From Janibacter sp. HTCC2649 (GTDB lineage: Bacteria; Actinomycetota; Actinomycetes; Actinomycetales; Dermatophilaceae), in NCBI RefSeq assembly GCF_000152705.1, contig NZ_CH672413.1, forward strand, positions 1,054,001-1,118,000: DNA of 64,000 nt. The letters are read 5' to 3'. Positions within the stretch are counted from its first letter, which is position 1. Every line of letters starts with the position of its first letter. Below are positions 16,442-25,812 of this stretch, in pieces. Position numbers and translations under genes: made by a program. A model generated the notes under the pieces. The model made no database searches and was not told the origin of the DNA. It saw only the letters and a list, made by a program, of their open reading frames with translations.

Positions 16442-19400
16442 ATGACGGCTGACGTTCTCGAGCGGTTCTCCCCGGCCACAGCGGCATGGTTCCGGGACTC
16501 CTTCAGCGCGCCCACGCAGGCGCAGGCCGGCGCCTGGGAGGCCATCAGCTCCGGGCACCACGCGCTCGTCGTCGCGCCGACCGGCTCCGGCAAAACCCTG
16601 TCCGCCTTCCTCTGGGCCCTCGACCGCCTCGGCACCGAGCCCCTCCCCGAAGAGAAGCTCCGACGTTGTCGCGTCCTCTACATCTCCCCGATGAAGGCGC
16701 TCGCCGTCGACGTCGAGCGCAACCTGCGCAGCCCGCTCGTGGGCATCGGGCACGCCGCCACGCGACTCGGTGTGCCGCAGCCCGACATCACCGTCTCCGT
16801 CCGCAGCGGCGACACCCCGGCCAGCGAGCGCCGCACCTTCGCCCGGGCGCCGAGCGACATCCTCATCACGACGCCCGAGTCCCTCTTCCTCCTGCTCACC
16901 TCCCAAGCGCGTGAGGCGCTGCGCGGAGTCGAGACCGTCATCCTCGACGAGGTCCATGCGGTCGCCGGCACCAAACGCGGCGCCCACCTCGCCCTCTCAC
17001 TCGAGCGCCTCGACGCGCTGCTCGACCGGCCTGCCCAACGCATCGGGTTGTCGGCCACCGTCGAGCCGGTCGACGAGGTCGCGCGCTACCTCGCCGGCGG
17101 TCGTCCGGTCGACATCGTCCGCCCGCCGTCAACGAAGGAGTGGGAGCTCGACGTCGTCGTGCCCATCCCCGACATGTCCTCCCTCGGCGAGGTCGTCGAG
17201 GACGACCTCAGCGGGCCGGCTTCTGGCGCCGAGCGGCGAGCCTCGATCTGGCCGCATGTCGAGGAGCGCATCGTCGATCTTGTTGCGGCACACCGCTCCA
17301 CACTCGTCTTCGCCAATTCGCGACGCCTGGCCGAGCGCCTCACCGCGCGCCTCAACGAGATCTGGGAGGAGCGTCTCGAGGCTGCTGCTGCGGACCCCTC
17401 GGGAGATGAGGGTGAGCCGGCCATGCAGGTGGGCGGGCGGCATACCGGATCGTCCCGCACTCCCGCACAGGTCATGGCGCAGTCGGGAGCATCACACGGC
17501 GCCGCACCCATCCTTGCCCGCGCACACCACGGCTCGGTGAGCAAGGAGCATCGCCAGCTCATCGAGGAGGACCTCAAGGCCGGCCGGCTGCCCGCCGTGG
17601 TCGCCACCTCGAGCCTCGAGCTCGGCATCGACATGGGCGCCATCGACCTCGTGATCCAGGTCGAGTCGCCGCCCTCGGTCGCCAGCGGGCTCCAGCGGGT
17701 CGGGCGCGCCGGTCACCAGGTCGGTGCCGTGTCGCGCGGGATCCTCTTCCCCAAGTTCCGGGGCGACCTCGTGCAGACCGCCGTGGTCGTCGAGCGCATG
17801 CGCGCCGGCGCCATCGAGTCGCTGCGTGTGCCGGCCAACCCGGTCGACGTCCTCGCCCAGCAGATCGTGGCGATGACCGCGCTCGATGACTGGGCCGTCG
17901 ACGAGCTCGAGCAGGTCGTGCGCCGAGCCGCTCCCTTCGCGGGACTCCCCCGCTCGATCCTCGAGTCAGTGCTCGACATGCTGTCGGGTCGCTATCCCAG
18001 TGACGAGTTCGCCGAGCTCCGCCCACGCATCGTCTGGGACCGCGTGGCCGGAGTTCTCTCGGGGCGCCCGGGTGCCCAGCGCCTCGCCGTCACCTCGGGC
18101 GGCACGATCCCGGACCGCGGTCTGTATGCCGTGTTCCTCGCCACCGGTGAAGGCACCGGTCGGCGGGTCGGTGAGCTTGACGAGGAGATGGTCTACGAGT
18201 CGCGCATCGGCGACGTCTTCACTCTCGGCACCTCCACCTGGCGCATCGAGGACATCACCCACGACCGAGTGCTCGTGACGCCCGCGCCGGGACAGCCGGG
18301 CCGACTGCCGTTCTGGAAGGGCGACCAGCTGGGGCGTCCGGCAGAGCTGGGCAAGGCTGTCGGCGCTTTCGTGCGCGAGGTCGCCGGTTCGACCCCCGAG
18401 GCAGCTCGTGCGCGTGTCTCGGCGGCCGGGCTCGACGCCTGGGCCACCGACAACCTCGTCGCCTATCTCGACGAGCAGCGCGCTGCCACCGGCCATGTCC
18501 CCGACGACCGCACCATCGTCGTGGAGCGGTTCCGCGACGAGATCGGTGACTGGCGCGTCGCCGTGCACAGCCCGTTCGGCGGGCAGGTCCATGCCCCGTG
18601 GGCGCTGTGCGTGTCCGCGCGGATGCGGGAGCGCTTCGGCGTCGACGTGCAGGCCATGCACGGAGACGACGGCATCGTCTTCCGCCTGCCCGACCTCGAG
18701 TTCGACGGCGACGGGTCCTCCGGGCGCGGTGCGGCCGCCGAGCTGCTCGAGCTCGTCCGGCTCGACCCCGACGACGTCCACGACCTCGTCACGGGTGAGA
18801 TCGGCGGATCCGCCCTGTTTGCAGCGCGGTTCCGCGAGTGCGCGTCGCGAGCCCTGTTGCTTCCACGTCGACGCCCCGACCGCCGCCAGCCCCTGTGGCA
18901 GCAACGGCAGCGGGCGGCGCAGCTGCTCGAGGTCGCCAGCCAGTACGCCTCGTTCCCGATCGTCCTCGAGACCGTGCGCGAGTGCGTCCAGGACGTGTTC
19001 GACGTGCCGGGGCTGACGACCCTCATGGCGTCGATCGCCTCGCGTGAGGTGACGGTCGTCGACGTCGAGTCGGCCCAACCCTCACCCTTCGCCCGGTCCC
19101 TGATGTTCGGCTACATCGCCCAGTTCCTTTACGAGGGCGACTCCCCACTGGCTGAGAAGCGTGCCGCCGCACTGTCCCTCGACCCGACCCTGCTTGCGGA
19201 GCTGCTCGGTCGCGGCGAGGGCCTGTCCCTGAGGGACCTCCTCGACCCGGAGGCGATCGCTCGCACCGAGGCCGAGCTGCAACGGCTCGCCGAGGACCGC
19301 CGATGCCGCCATGCCGAGGACGTCGCCGACCTCCTCCGCACCCTGGGGCCGTTGTCCTTGGCTGAGATCGAGCGGCGTACCCGCGATGACGTGGCGACCC

Positions 19401-21175
19401 GCGACATCGGTGGGTGGCTCGTCGATCTCGAGGGCGGACGCCGGGTCATCCGGGTCCGCGTTGCGGGCGAGGAACGCTGGGCGGCGATCGAGGACGCGTC
19501 CCGGCTGCGCGACGCCCTCGGAGTCTCCCTCCCGGTCGGCGTGCCACAGGCGTTCCTCGAGCCCGTGCCCGATCCGCTGGGTGACCTCGTCGCGCGCTAC
19601 GCCCGCACCCACGGTCCCTTCCCCGCTCAGGCGGTGGCCCAGTGGTGGGGCGTCGGCCCGGCCGTCGCGCTCGACGCCCTGCGCCGTCTCGTCGCGGCCG
19701 GTCGCGTCGTCGAGGGCGAGCTGCTGCCGACCGAGAGCGGCGGCGGACAGCACGGTCTGGACCACTGCGACGCCGAGGTCCTGAGGACGCTTCGACGCCG
19801 TTCGCTCGCCGCTCTGCGCGCCGAGGTGGAGCCGGTGGCAGCCGTCGAGCTCGCCCGCTTCCTCCCCCAATGGCAGTCCGTGGGTGGCGGTCTGCGGGGG
19901 CGAGAAGGCCTCATCCGGGCTGTCGAGCAGCTTGCCGGAGCCGTGCTCCCGGCAAGCGCCCTCGAGTCGCTCGTCCTGCCTGCACGTGTCGTCGGCTACT
20001 CCCCTGCGTTGCTCGACGAGCTCATGAGCGTCGGCGAGGTCGTCTGGCGCGGCCACGGCTCCCTGCCCGGAGACGACGGCTGGGTCTCGCTCCACCTCGC
20101 CGAGAACGCCGACGTCACGATGACGGCCCCGGACGACGTGGAGCTCGGCGACCGGGCGCAGGCCATGCACGACGTGCTCGCTGGTGGCGGCGCCTACTTC
20201 TTCCGCGCTCTCGCGGACCTCGCGGAGGGCACCGACAACGACGTGGTCGAGGACCTCTGGTCACTCGTCTGGTCAGGCCACGTCTCGGGCGACACCTTCG
20301 CCCCGGTGCGGGCCCTGCTCGCCGGAGGGCGCACCGCCCACAAGCGGTCCGCTGTCGGCCCACGCACCACCCGGTATGCCGGCCGCTCCGGTTCGCTGGG
20401 CACCCTCGGTGGTCGTCGGGGCGCCTCCCGCCCCCTCTCGGTCGCACGCTCCGCACCGGCGATCGTGTCGGGGCGCTGGGCCCTGCTGCCTGAGGTGGAG
20501 ACCGACTCGACGGTGCGCACGCTGGCCACGGCCGAGGTCCTGCAGGACCGCTACGGCGTCCTGACCCGGGGCAGTGTCGTCGCCGAGGACGTTCCGGGGG
20601 GCTTCGCGGCCGTCTACCGCATCCTGGCTGCGGCCGAGGACTCGGGGCGCGTTCGTCGTGGCTACTTCGTCGAGTCGCTCGGCGCGGCGCAGTTCGCGAC
20701 CACCGGGGCGATTGACCGGCTGCGGGCGCACGCCAGGCAACTCGGGGCAACGGCCGACACGGAGGCGCAGCGAGCCCTCGTGCTCGCCGCCACCGACCCT
20801 GCCAACGCCTATGGCGCGGCCCTGCCGTGGCCAGACCGTCCCGTTGTCGAAGGCGCCGAGGTGGCACCACCGACAGGTCGGCGAGGGCACCAACCCGGTC
20901 GCAAGGCCGGGGCCCTCGTCATCCTCGTCGACGGCGACCTCATCCTCTACGTCGAGCGCGGCGGCAAGACGCTGCTGTCGTGGACCGACGACACCGTGAG
21001 CCTTCAGGCGGCTGCGGACGCCCTGGCCCTGGCCGTGCGTGAAGGCGCCCTGGGCAAGCTCACCGTCGAGAAGGCCGACGGTGGCGCGCTCCTCGGCTCG
21101 GGCCATCCCCTCGTCGACGCCCTGGCGCAGGCCGGCTTCCATGCGACGCCCCGCGGCCTCCGCCTCCGGCGCTGA
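16442..21175 (+). CDS. lhr: Lhr-type large ATP-dependent helicase
   Basis: A 1577-residue superfamily-2 helicase of the full-length Lhr type. The RecA1 domain has Walker A APTGSGKT (about 45-52), DEVH at about 169-172 and the SAT motif; RecA2 has SLELGIDMG and QRVGRAGHQ around residues 390-425. Winged-helix and beta-barrel domains make up the Lhr core to about residue 850, and the long C-terminal domain is retained. In mycobacteria and Pseudomonas, Lhr is a 3'-5' helicase linked to DNA repair. A Nei2 DNA glycosylase gene follows after 36 bases, a recurrent actinobacterial pairing that supports a joint base-damage repair role. Confidence 0.95.
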   Translation: MTADVLERFSPATAAWFRDSFSAPTQAQAGAWEAISSGHHALVVAPTGSGKTLSAFLWALDRLGTEPLPEEKLRRCRVLYISPMKALAVDVERNLRSPLVGIGHAATRLGVPQPDITVSVRSGDTPASERRTFARAPSDILITTPESLFLLLTSQAREALRGVETVILDEVHAVAGTKRGAHLALSLERLDALLDRPAQRIGLSATVEPVDEVARYLAGGRPVDIVRPPSTKEWELDVVVPIPDMSSLGEVVEDDLSGPASGAERRASIWPHVEERIVDLVAAHRSTLVFANSRRLAERLTARLNEIWEERLEAAAADPSGDEGEPAMQVGGRHTGSSRTPAQVMAQSGASHGAAPILARAHHGSVSKEHRQLIEEDLKAGRLPAVVATSSLELGIDMGAIDLVIQVESPPSVASGLQRVGRAGHQVGAVSRGILFPKFRGDLVQTAVVVERMRAGAIESLRVPANPVDVLAQQIVAMTALDDWAVDELEQVVRRAAPFAGLPRSILESVLDMLSGRYPSDEFAELRPRIVWDRVAGVLSGRPGAQRLAVTSGGTIPDRGLYAVFLATGEGTGRRVGELDEEMVYESRIGDVFTLGTSTWRIEDITHDRVLVTPAPGQPGRLPFWKGDQLGRPAELGKAVGAFVREVAGSTPEAARARVSAAGLDAWATDNLVAYLDEQRAATGHVPDDRTIVVERFRDEIGDWRVAVHSPFGGQVHAPWALCVSARMRERFGVDVQAMHGDDGIVFRLPDLEFDGDGSSGRGAAAELLELVRLDPDDVHDLVTGEIGGSALFAARFRECASRALLLPRRRPDRRQPLWQQRQRAAQLLEVASQYASFPIVLETVRECVQDVFDVPGLTTLMASIASREVTVVDVESAQPSPFARSLMFGYIAQFLYEGDSPLAEKRAAALSLDPTLLAELLGRGEGLSLRDLLDPEAIARTEAELQRLAEDRRCRHAEDVADLLRTLGPLSLAEIERRTRDDVATRDIGGWLVDLEGGRRVIRVRVAGEERWAAIEDASRLRDALGVSLPVGVPQAFLEPVPDPLGDLVARYARTHGPFPAQAVAQWWGVGPAVALDALRRLVAAGRVVEGELLPTESGGGQHGLDHCDAEVLRTLRRRSLAALRAEVEPVAAVELARFLPQWQSVGGGLRGREGLIRAVEQLAGAVLPASALESLVLPARVVGYSPALLDELMSVGEVVWRGHGSLPGDDGWVSLHLAENADVTMTAPDDVELGDRAQAMHDVLAGGGAYFFRALADLAEGTDNDVVEDLWSLVWSGHVSGDTFAPVRALLAGGRTAHKRSAVGPRTTRYAGRSGSLGTLGGRRGASRPLSVARSAPAIVSGRWALLPEVETDSTVRTLATAEVLQDRYGVLTRGSVVAEDVPGGFAAVYRILAAAEDSGRVRRGYFVESLGAAQFATTGAIDRLRAHARQLGATADTEAQRALVLAATDPANAYGAALPWPDRPVVEGAEVAPPTGRRGHQPGRKAGALVILVDGDLILYVERGGKTLLSWTDDTVSLQAAADALALAVREGALGKLTVEKADGGALLGSGHPLVDALAQAGFHATPRGLRLRR

Positions 21176-21211
21176 CCGCGGTGAGGGAAGCGCGCAGCAT
21201 GAGGAGACACC

Positions 21212-22078
21212 TTGCCTGAGGGTGACACGGTGTGGCGCACCGCTGACCGGCTGCACCGTGCCCTCAGCGGCACACCGATCACGCTCAGCGACTTCAGGTT
21301 TCCCGAGATCGCGACGGCCGACCTTCGTGGAGCAGTGACCACCGAGGTCGTGAGTCACGGCAAGCACCTGCTGCACCGAGTCGACTCCGGACTGACCGTC
21401 CACTCCCATCTCAAGATGGAAGGACAGTGGCGGGTCGAGCGCCCGGCGGACACCGCGCGATGGCTGCGCCGTGCTGACCTGCGTGCTGCGGTGGGCACGG
21501 ACACCTGGTCGGCGATCGGCCTGCGGCTCGGGATGCTGGAGATCGTGCCGACCTCTCGCGAGGGCGACATCGTCGGGCATCTCGGCCCCGACGTTCTTGG
21601 GCCTGACTGGGACCCCGAGCAGGCGGTCGCCCAGGTGTTGGCTTCGACCACGGTCATCGGTGCCGCCCTGCTCGACCAGCGCGTGCTTGCCGGGGTCGGG
21701 ACGTTGTGGGCGTCGGAGTCCCTCTTCATCGAGCGGATCGGACCGTGGTCTGCCGCCGCCCAGGTCGCGCCCGAGCGCGTGGAGGCCCTCGTTGCCCGGA
21801 TCCACCGCCTCATGGACACCTCGCGGCACCATGCTGTGCAGTCGAGCACCGGCGTGCGGCGCCGCGGTGAGGAGCACTACGTGCACGCGCGGTCCGGACG
21901 ACCGTGTCGCCGCTGCGGCAACACCATCCGGGTGTCGATGATCGGGCCACCCGGCCGCGAGCGCACGATGTTCTACTGCCCCACCTGCCAAGGAGGCATG
22001 GCTCCCGGCGACGACGGGCGGGCGCAGCGCCCTCTGGGCTCGTCGGGAGGCCGCAGCACGCCCTACCGGCGAGCCTGA
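21212..22078 (+). CDS. nei2: Endonuclease VIII-like DNA glycosylase (Nei2), TTG start
   Basis: Fpg/Nei-family bifunctional DNA glycosylase/AP lyase of 288 residues. The family needs Pro as the first residue after Met removal (the Schiff-base nucleophile) and Glu next; the sequence reads M-PEGDTVW only if translation starts at the TTG at 21212, which has GAGGAG six bases upstream. The helix-two-turn-helix region and a C-terminal zinc finger (CRRCGNT...CPTCQ, residues about 230-256) are complete. It follows lhr in one transcription unit, and its 3' end overlaps the convergent GrpB gene by 16 bases. Confidence 0.94.
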   Translation: MPEGDTVWRTADRLHRALSGTPITLSDFRFPEIATADLRGAVTTEVVSHGKHLLHRVDSGLTVHSHLKMEGQWRVERPADTARWLRRADLRAAVGTDTWSAIGLRLGMLEIVPTSREGDIVGHLGPDVLGPDWDPEQAVAQVLASTTVIGAALLDQRVLAGVGTLWASESLFIERIGPWSAAAQVAPERVEALVARIHRLMDTSRHHAVQSSTGVRRRGEEHYVHARSGRPCRRCGNTIRVSMIGPPGRERTMFYCPTCQGGMAPGDDGRAQRPLGSSGGRSTPYRRA

Positions 22079-22659
22079 ACGACCTTGGCGAGGATCTCCT
22101 CGACCACCTCGGACTTGGCGTTCGCGTAGTCCTGGACGTAGCGCCAGCGGCGACTCGCCAGCTCACGCTTGACGGCGGCATACCGCTCACGGTCCTCGCG
22201 GTGGGTCCGCAGCCAGTCGCGCAGGCCGAGCATGCGTGCGATCTCCTGCGCACCCAGGTCCGGCGAGAGGACATGGAGGTTGATGTCGTGCGGTGAACCG
22301 CGATCGATCCGCTGGTAGAGCACGCGGTGCTCCAACCAGTCCGGCTCTCGGATCTGCAACCAGTAGCCGAGCCCTGTCAGCGCCGGAACGTAGGCCGCCT
22401 CATCGGTCGGGTCACCCACCTGCAGCAGGATGTCGATGATCGGCTTGGCCGGAAGGTCCGGCACCGAGGTCGACCCGACGTGGTCGACCGCGCAGGCGTT
22501 GTCGCCCAGGGCGGATCGGATGGCCGCCGCGTGCGAGGCAAACAGGGACTGCCACAACGGGTCCGGCTCGTGCAACACGACCGGGACGGAGAACGGTGGT
22601 GGACGGTCGCCGACGAACGGGTCCAGCGGGACGCGCTCCGAAGGTTCGGGGTCCGGCAC
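22063..22659 (-). CDS. GrpB-family (UPF0157) nucleotidyltransferase-like protein
   Basis: A 198-residue GrpB/UPF0157 protein with a nucleotidyltransferase-like fold: the VDHVGSTSVPDLPAKPIIDI signature around residues 58-77 carries the GS motif and acidic residues, with HDINLHV further on. Biochemical function is unknown; some homologues are fused to CoaE in actinobacteria, but this one is free-standing. It lies 11 bases downstream of clgR on the same strand and converges with nei2. Confidence 0.88.
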   Translation of the reverse strand: MPDPEPSERVPLDPFVGDRPPPFSVPVVLHEPDPLWQSLFASHAAAIRSALGDNACAVDHVGSTSVPDLPAKPIIDILLQVGDPTDEAAYVPALTGLGYWLQIREPDWLEHRVLYQRIDRGSPHDINLHVLSPDLGAQEIARMLGLRDWLRTHREDRERYAAVKRELASRRWRYVQDYANAKSEVVEEILAKVVQARR

Positions 22660-22670
22660 GGAGAACGCGG

Positions 22671-22973
22671 TCAGGCCGCGGAGGCCGAGACCACGCCGAC
22701 ACGCTCACCGACCGGCAGGGAGACCGGGGCACTCATCGACTCAACGCGGGCAACGCGGCGACTGACGTCCTCGAGGACCAGCGACATCGGGATGTCGAGT
22801 GCGTCGCAGATGGCACCGAGGAGCTCCGAGGAGGCCTCCTTGACGCCACGCTCGACCTCGCTGAGATAGCCGAGGGAGACGGCGCCGGCCGCGGCCACGT
22901 CGCGCAGGGTGCGGCCCTGTTCCTGGCGCCGCTCGCGAAGAACCTCACCGAGCTCGTGTCGGAGCAGGATCAT
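22671..22973 (-). CDS. clgR: ClgR-type HTH regulator of Clp proteases
   Basis: A 100-residue Cro/C1-type HTH protein: [16 protein letters not shown], then [23 protein letters not shown] forms the HTH (about residues 17-50). Sequence and position beside cinA-pgsA match actinobacterial ClgR, an activator of clpP and other stress genes. The C-terminal tail ends SASAA, a small-residue end of the kind that can be a Clp degradation signal and fits ClgR's known turnover; that detail is inference. The ATG at 22973 has AGGGAGG upstream; the longer reading adds 15 residues. Confidence 0.88.
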   Translation of the reverse strand: MILLRHELGEVLRERRQEQGRTLRDVAAAGAVSLGYLSEVERGVKEASSELLGAICDALDIPMSLVLEDVSRRVARVESMSAPVSLPVGERVGVVSASAA

Positions 22974-23094
22974 GATCGGGCCTCCCTTCGGCGCTTCGTC
23001 CCAGCTGATGGTGTCCACGCTACCTCGCGAAGGTCACATCACGTCGAAGTGTTCTGCAGGAGGGCCTATTCCCGCTGGTGGTTCGGCGTGGCGT

Positions 23095-23601
23095 TCAGCC
23101 ATCGCCCGGCGTGTCGGCGGCGGACGATTCGCCGAGCAGCTCGAGCAGAAGATCGAGGACGGCGCCGACGCTCGCAGCACGGATCTCGTCACGCGACCCG
23201 GCCAGCGTGAGTGCCCGCGTCGTGGGGCTGGATGGCCACGGTCCGGCGGCCGCGACGAAAACGGTGCCGGCCGGCACACCCTCCGACGGACCGGGACCGG
23301 CGACGCCTGTCGTTGCCAGTCCGACGTCGGCGCCCACGAGTCGGCACACGCCCTCGGCCATCTCGGCAGCAACGGTGGCATCGACCGCCCCCACCTCGGC
23401 GAGGCGATCGGGGTCGACACCGAGCAGGTCGGCCTTGACGTCGATCGTGTAGGACACGACTCCCCCACGCACCGTCTCGGACGAACCCGGCACCGACGTG
23501 AGGGTCGCGCAGACGAGGCCACCGGTGAGGGACTCCGCCGTGGCGACGGTCCACCCTCGCTCGATGAGCGCGGCGACAACCCTTGCAGACGGAGGACTCA
23601 C
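23095..23601 (-). CDS. cinA: CinA C-terminal-domain protein (nicotinamide-nucleotide amidase)
   Basis: A 168-residue stand-alone CinA C-terminal domain, predicted to hydrolyse NMN to nicotinate mononucleotide in pyridine nucleotide recycling. Family motifs are TVATAESLTGGLVCATLTSV at residues about 17-36, GGVVSYTIDVK and TTGVAGPGPSEGVPAGTVF. The N-terminal MoCF domain of full-length CinA is absent, as in many actinobacteria. The GTG at 23601 lies 4 bases after the pgsA stop and starts just before the conserved domain; the longer reading runs into pgsA. Confidence 0.9.
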   Translation of the reverse strand: MSPPSARVVAALIERGWTVATAESLTGGLVCATLTSVPGSSETVRGGVVSYTIDVKADLLGVDPDRLAEVGAVDATVAAEMAEGVCRLVGADVGLATTGVAGPGPSEGVPAGTVFVAAAGPWPSSPTTRALTLAGSRDEIRAASVGAVLDLLLELLGESSAADTPGDG

Positions 23602-23605
23602 GAGG

Positions 23606-24262
23606 TCACGGCTTGTGCCGCTGCTCCCGGGTCGCGGCGCGCGCCGCGCGCTTGGCGAGCGCCCGAGGGCTCGTCTGGCGCAGCCGCAGGGCATCGATCG
23701 CGTAGTCGACACCCGTGACGATGGTGAGGACGAGCGCGGCGACAAGAGTCACCCAGGCGATCCCGTCGAGGACCTCGCTGAAGGGCAAGGAGAAGCGCGG
23801 GATGACGAAGAAGCCCAGGGCGAGGGCCTGGAGCAGGGTCTTGAGCTTGCCGCCACGACCGGCCGCCATGATGCCGTGTCGGATGACCCAGAAGCGCATT
23901 GCCGTGATGCCCCACTCGCGCACGAGGATGACGACGGTGATCCACCAGGGAATGTCGCCGATCATCGACAGTCCGACGAGGGCCATCGTCACGAGCGTCT
24001 TGTCGGCGATCGGGTCGGCGACCTTGCCGAAGTCGGTGATGAGGCCACGACTGCGGGCGATGTCGCCATCGATCCGGTCGGTGAGCATCGCCACGAAGAA
24101 GACGGCGAAGGCCCACCAGCGGGTCGAGGCGCCATGACCGTCGCCCCACAACAGCAACCAGCCGAAGACAGGGACGAGGAACAGGCGCAGGACAGTCAGC
24201 CCGTTCGCGATGTTCCAGGCACTCGGCGCGATCCGGGCGACCGGTGACGGCCGCTCAGTCAT
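23606..24262 (-). CDS. pgsA: CDP-diacylglycerol-glycerol-3-phosphate 3-phosphatidyltransferase
   Basis: Integral membrane CDP-alcohol phosphatidyltransferase of 218 residues that makes phosphatidylglycerophosphate. The active-site signature D-x2-DG-x2-AR-x8-G-x3-D-x3-D is complete, reading [20 protein letters not shown] then ADPIADK around residues 62-88. Several hydrophobic helices follow. The start overlaps the rimO stop by 4 bases (ATGA), and cinA follows, as in the conserved rimO-pgsA-cinA-clgR block. The Arg/Lys-rich tail ([15 protein letters not shown]) is cytoplasmic. Confidence 0.94.
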   Translation of the reverse strand: MTERPSPVARIAPSAWNIANGLTVLRLFLVPVFGWLLLWGDGHGASTRWWAFAVFFVAMLTDRIDGDIARSRGLITDFGKVADPIADKTLVTMALVGLSMIGDIPWWITVVILVREWGITAMRFWVIRHGIMAAGRGGKLKTLLQALALGFFVIPRFSLPFSEVLDGIAWVTLVAALVLTIVTGVDYAIDALRLRQTSPRALAKRAARAATREQRHKP

Positions 24263-25659
24263 GCGCGGTCCGCGACGAGGTCAATGCCTTCGGTGCCGAC
24301 CACCGTGGCGAGGACGGTTTCTCCGATGCTTGCCTGGGCGCCCACGACGCGCGTGGTGCCGTCGACGTCGGGACCCTGGTGTTCGGCCCGACCGATCACG
24401 TCGCCGGTCTCGTCGTCGACCTCTTCGATGAGGACGCGGACGCTCTCGCCGATGCGGTCCTCGGCGCGCTGGGTGGTGAGTTCCTCGATCAGGTCGGTGA
24501 TGCGCGCGACGCGGTCGGCGATGTCCTGGGCGTCGACCTTGTTGGGCAGGAGCTCGCCCTCGGTGCCGTCCTCGTCGGAGTAGCCGAACACGCCCACGAC
24601 GTCGAGCCGCGCCGCGGTCAGGAACTGCGCCAGCTCGTCGACCTCGGCCTCGGTCTCACCGGGGAAACCAACGATGACGTTGCTGCGGATGCCAGCGAGG
24701 GGCGAACGACGACGGACATCGTCGATGAGCCCGAGGAACGGCTCAGTGCCACCGAAGCGGCGCATCCGGCGCAGGAGCGGCGCGGACGCGTGCTGGAAGG
24801 ACAGATCGAACCACGGCATGACCTCGGGAATGGCGACCATGGCGTCGAGCAGGCCGGGGCGCACCTCGGCCGGCTGGAGATAGGAGACCCGGACTCGCTC
24901 GATGCCGTCGATGTCGGCGAGCTCGGGCAGGAGCGCGTCCATGAGGGCGAGGTCGCCGAGGTCCTTGCCGTAGGACGTGGAGTTCTCGCTGACGAGGAAG
25001 AGCTCACGAACGCCCTGGGTCGCGAGCCAGCGCGCCTCCTCGATGACATCGGTGGGGCGACGCGACACGAACGAACCACGGAACATCGGGATGGCGCAGA
25101 ACGCGCAACGACGGTCGCAGCCACTCGCGATCTTGAGCGGCGCCCAGGGGCCACTGTCGAGGCGGGCACGCGGTGCCGAGTGCCCCGGAAGCGCGACGTC
25201 GGCCGATGCCTCCTGGCGGGTCACCGGCGAGAGCGGCAGCAGCTTGCGGCGGTCGCTGGGCACGTGACTCTTGACCGTCCCGCCATCGAGAATCGTGCGC
25301 AGATGGGTCGACATGTCGGCATAGGAGTCGAATCCGAGAACCGCATCCGCCTCGGGCAGCTCATCGGCGAGCGTCTGGCCGTAGCGTTCCGCGAGGCAGC
25401 CGACAGCCACGACCTTCTGGGTGCGCCCGGTCTCCTTGAGGGCCGAGGCCTCGATGAGGCTGTCGATCGAGTCCTTCTTGGCCTGCTCGACGAATCCGCA
25501 GGTGTTCACCACGGCCACATCCGCTTCGGACGCGTCGTCGACGAGGGTCCATCCCCCGGCCTTCAATCGGCCGGCGAGCTCCTCGGAGTCGACGTCATTG
25601 CGGGTGCAACCCAGGGTGACTACGGCCACCGAACGCGTGGTCGTGTCGGGTACAGGCAT
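24259..25659 (-). CDS. rimO: Ribosomal protein S12 methylthiotransferase RimO
   Basis: Radical-SAM methylthiotransferase that modifies Asp of ribosomal protein S12. The N-terminal cysteines are Cys18 (TLGCTRN), Cys54 and Cys88; the radical-SAM motif CDRRCAFC is at 181-188; a TRAM domain closes the 466-residue protein. TLGCTRN and the FRGSFVSR sequence after the cluster separate RimO from MiaB, which is encoded elsewhere in this window. It heads the rimO-pgsA-cinA run. The divergent Tat-protein gene starts about 150 bases away. Confidence 0.94.
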   Translation of the reverse strand: MPVPDTTTRSVAVVTLGCTRNDVDSEELAGRLKAGGWTLVDDASEADVAVVNTCGFVEQAKKDSIDSLIEASALKETGRTQKVVAVGCLAERYGQTLADELPEADAVLGFDSYADMSTHLRTILDGGTVKSHVPSDRRKLLPLSPVTRQEASADVALPGHSAPRARLDSGPWAPLKIASGCDRRCAFCAIPMFRGSFVSRRPTDVIEEARWLATQGVRELFLVSENSTSYGKDLGDLALMDALLPELADIDGIERVRVSYLQPAEVRPGLLDAMVAIPEVMPWFDLSFQHASAPLLRRMRRFGGTEPFLGLIDDVRRRSPLAGIRSNVIVGFPGETEAEVDELAQFLTAARLDVVGVFGYSDEDGTEGELLPNKVDAQDIADRVARITDLIEELTTQRAEDRIGESVRVLIEEVDDETGDVIGRAEHQGPDVDGTTRVVGAQASIGETVLATVVGTEGIDLVADRA

Positions 25660-25758
25660 GCACCCACTCTAGTTCGGTCCACGGGGGTCCCACGCACACG
25701 CGCGGGCGCGGTGGAGCAACGCTTTCCACCAACCCCTGTCCAGTGCGTTCCCGATTGT

Positions 25759-25812
25759 GGATACTCAACGCGACTCATCATCACTTTCCGCTCACTTCAA
25801 GGGGTCCTCACC
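25759..25812 (+). repeat. 5' leader repeat, copy 1 (before first Tat paralogue)
   Basis: This 54-base leader, from GGATACTCAAC to the base before the ATG, recurs almost unchanged at 26848-26900 with one indel and a few substitutions, and identity continues into the coding region. It contains the ribosome binding site AAGGGG and probably the promoter, so the duplication carried its control region. Confidence 0.85.

Noticed and set aside
24244-25812. Long plus-strand open frame preceding Tat paralogue 1
   Set aside because: It is the antisense shadow of rimO joined in frame to the true gene; the ATG at 25813 with AAGGGG and a Tat signal is the real start.
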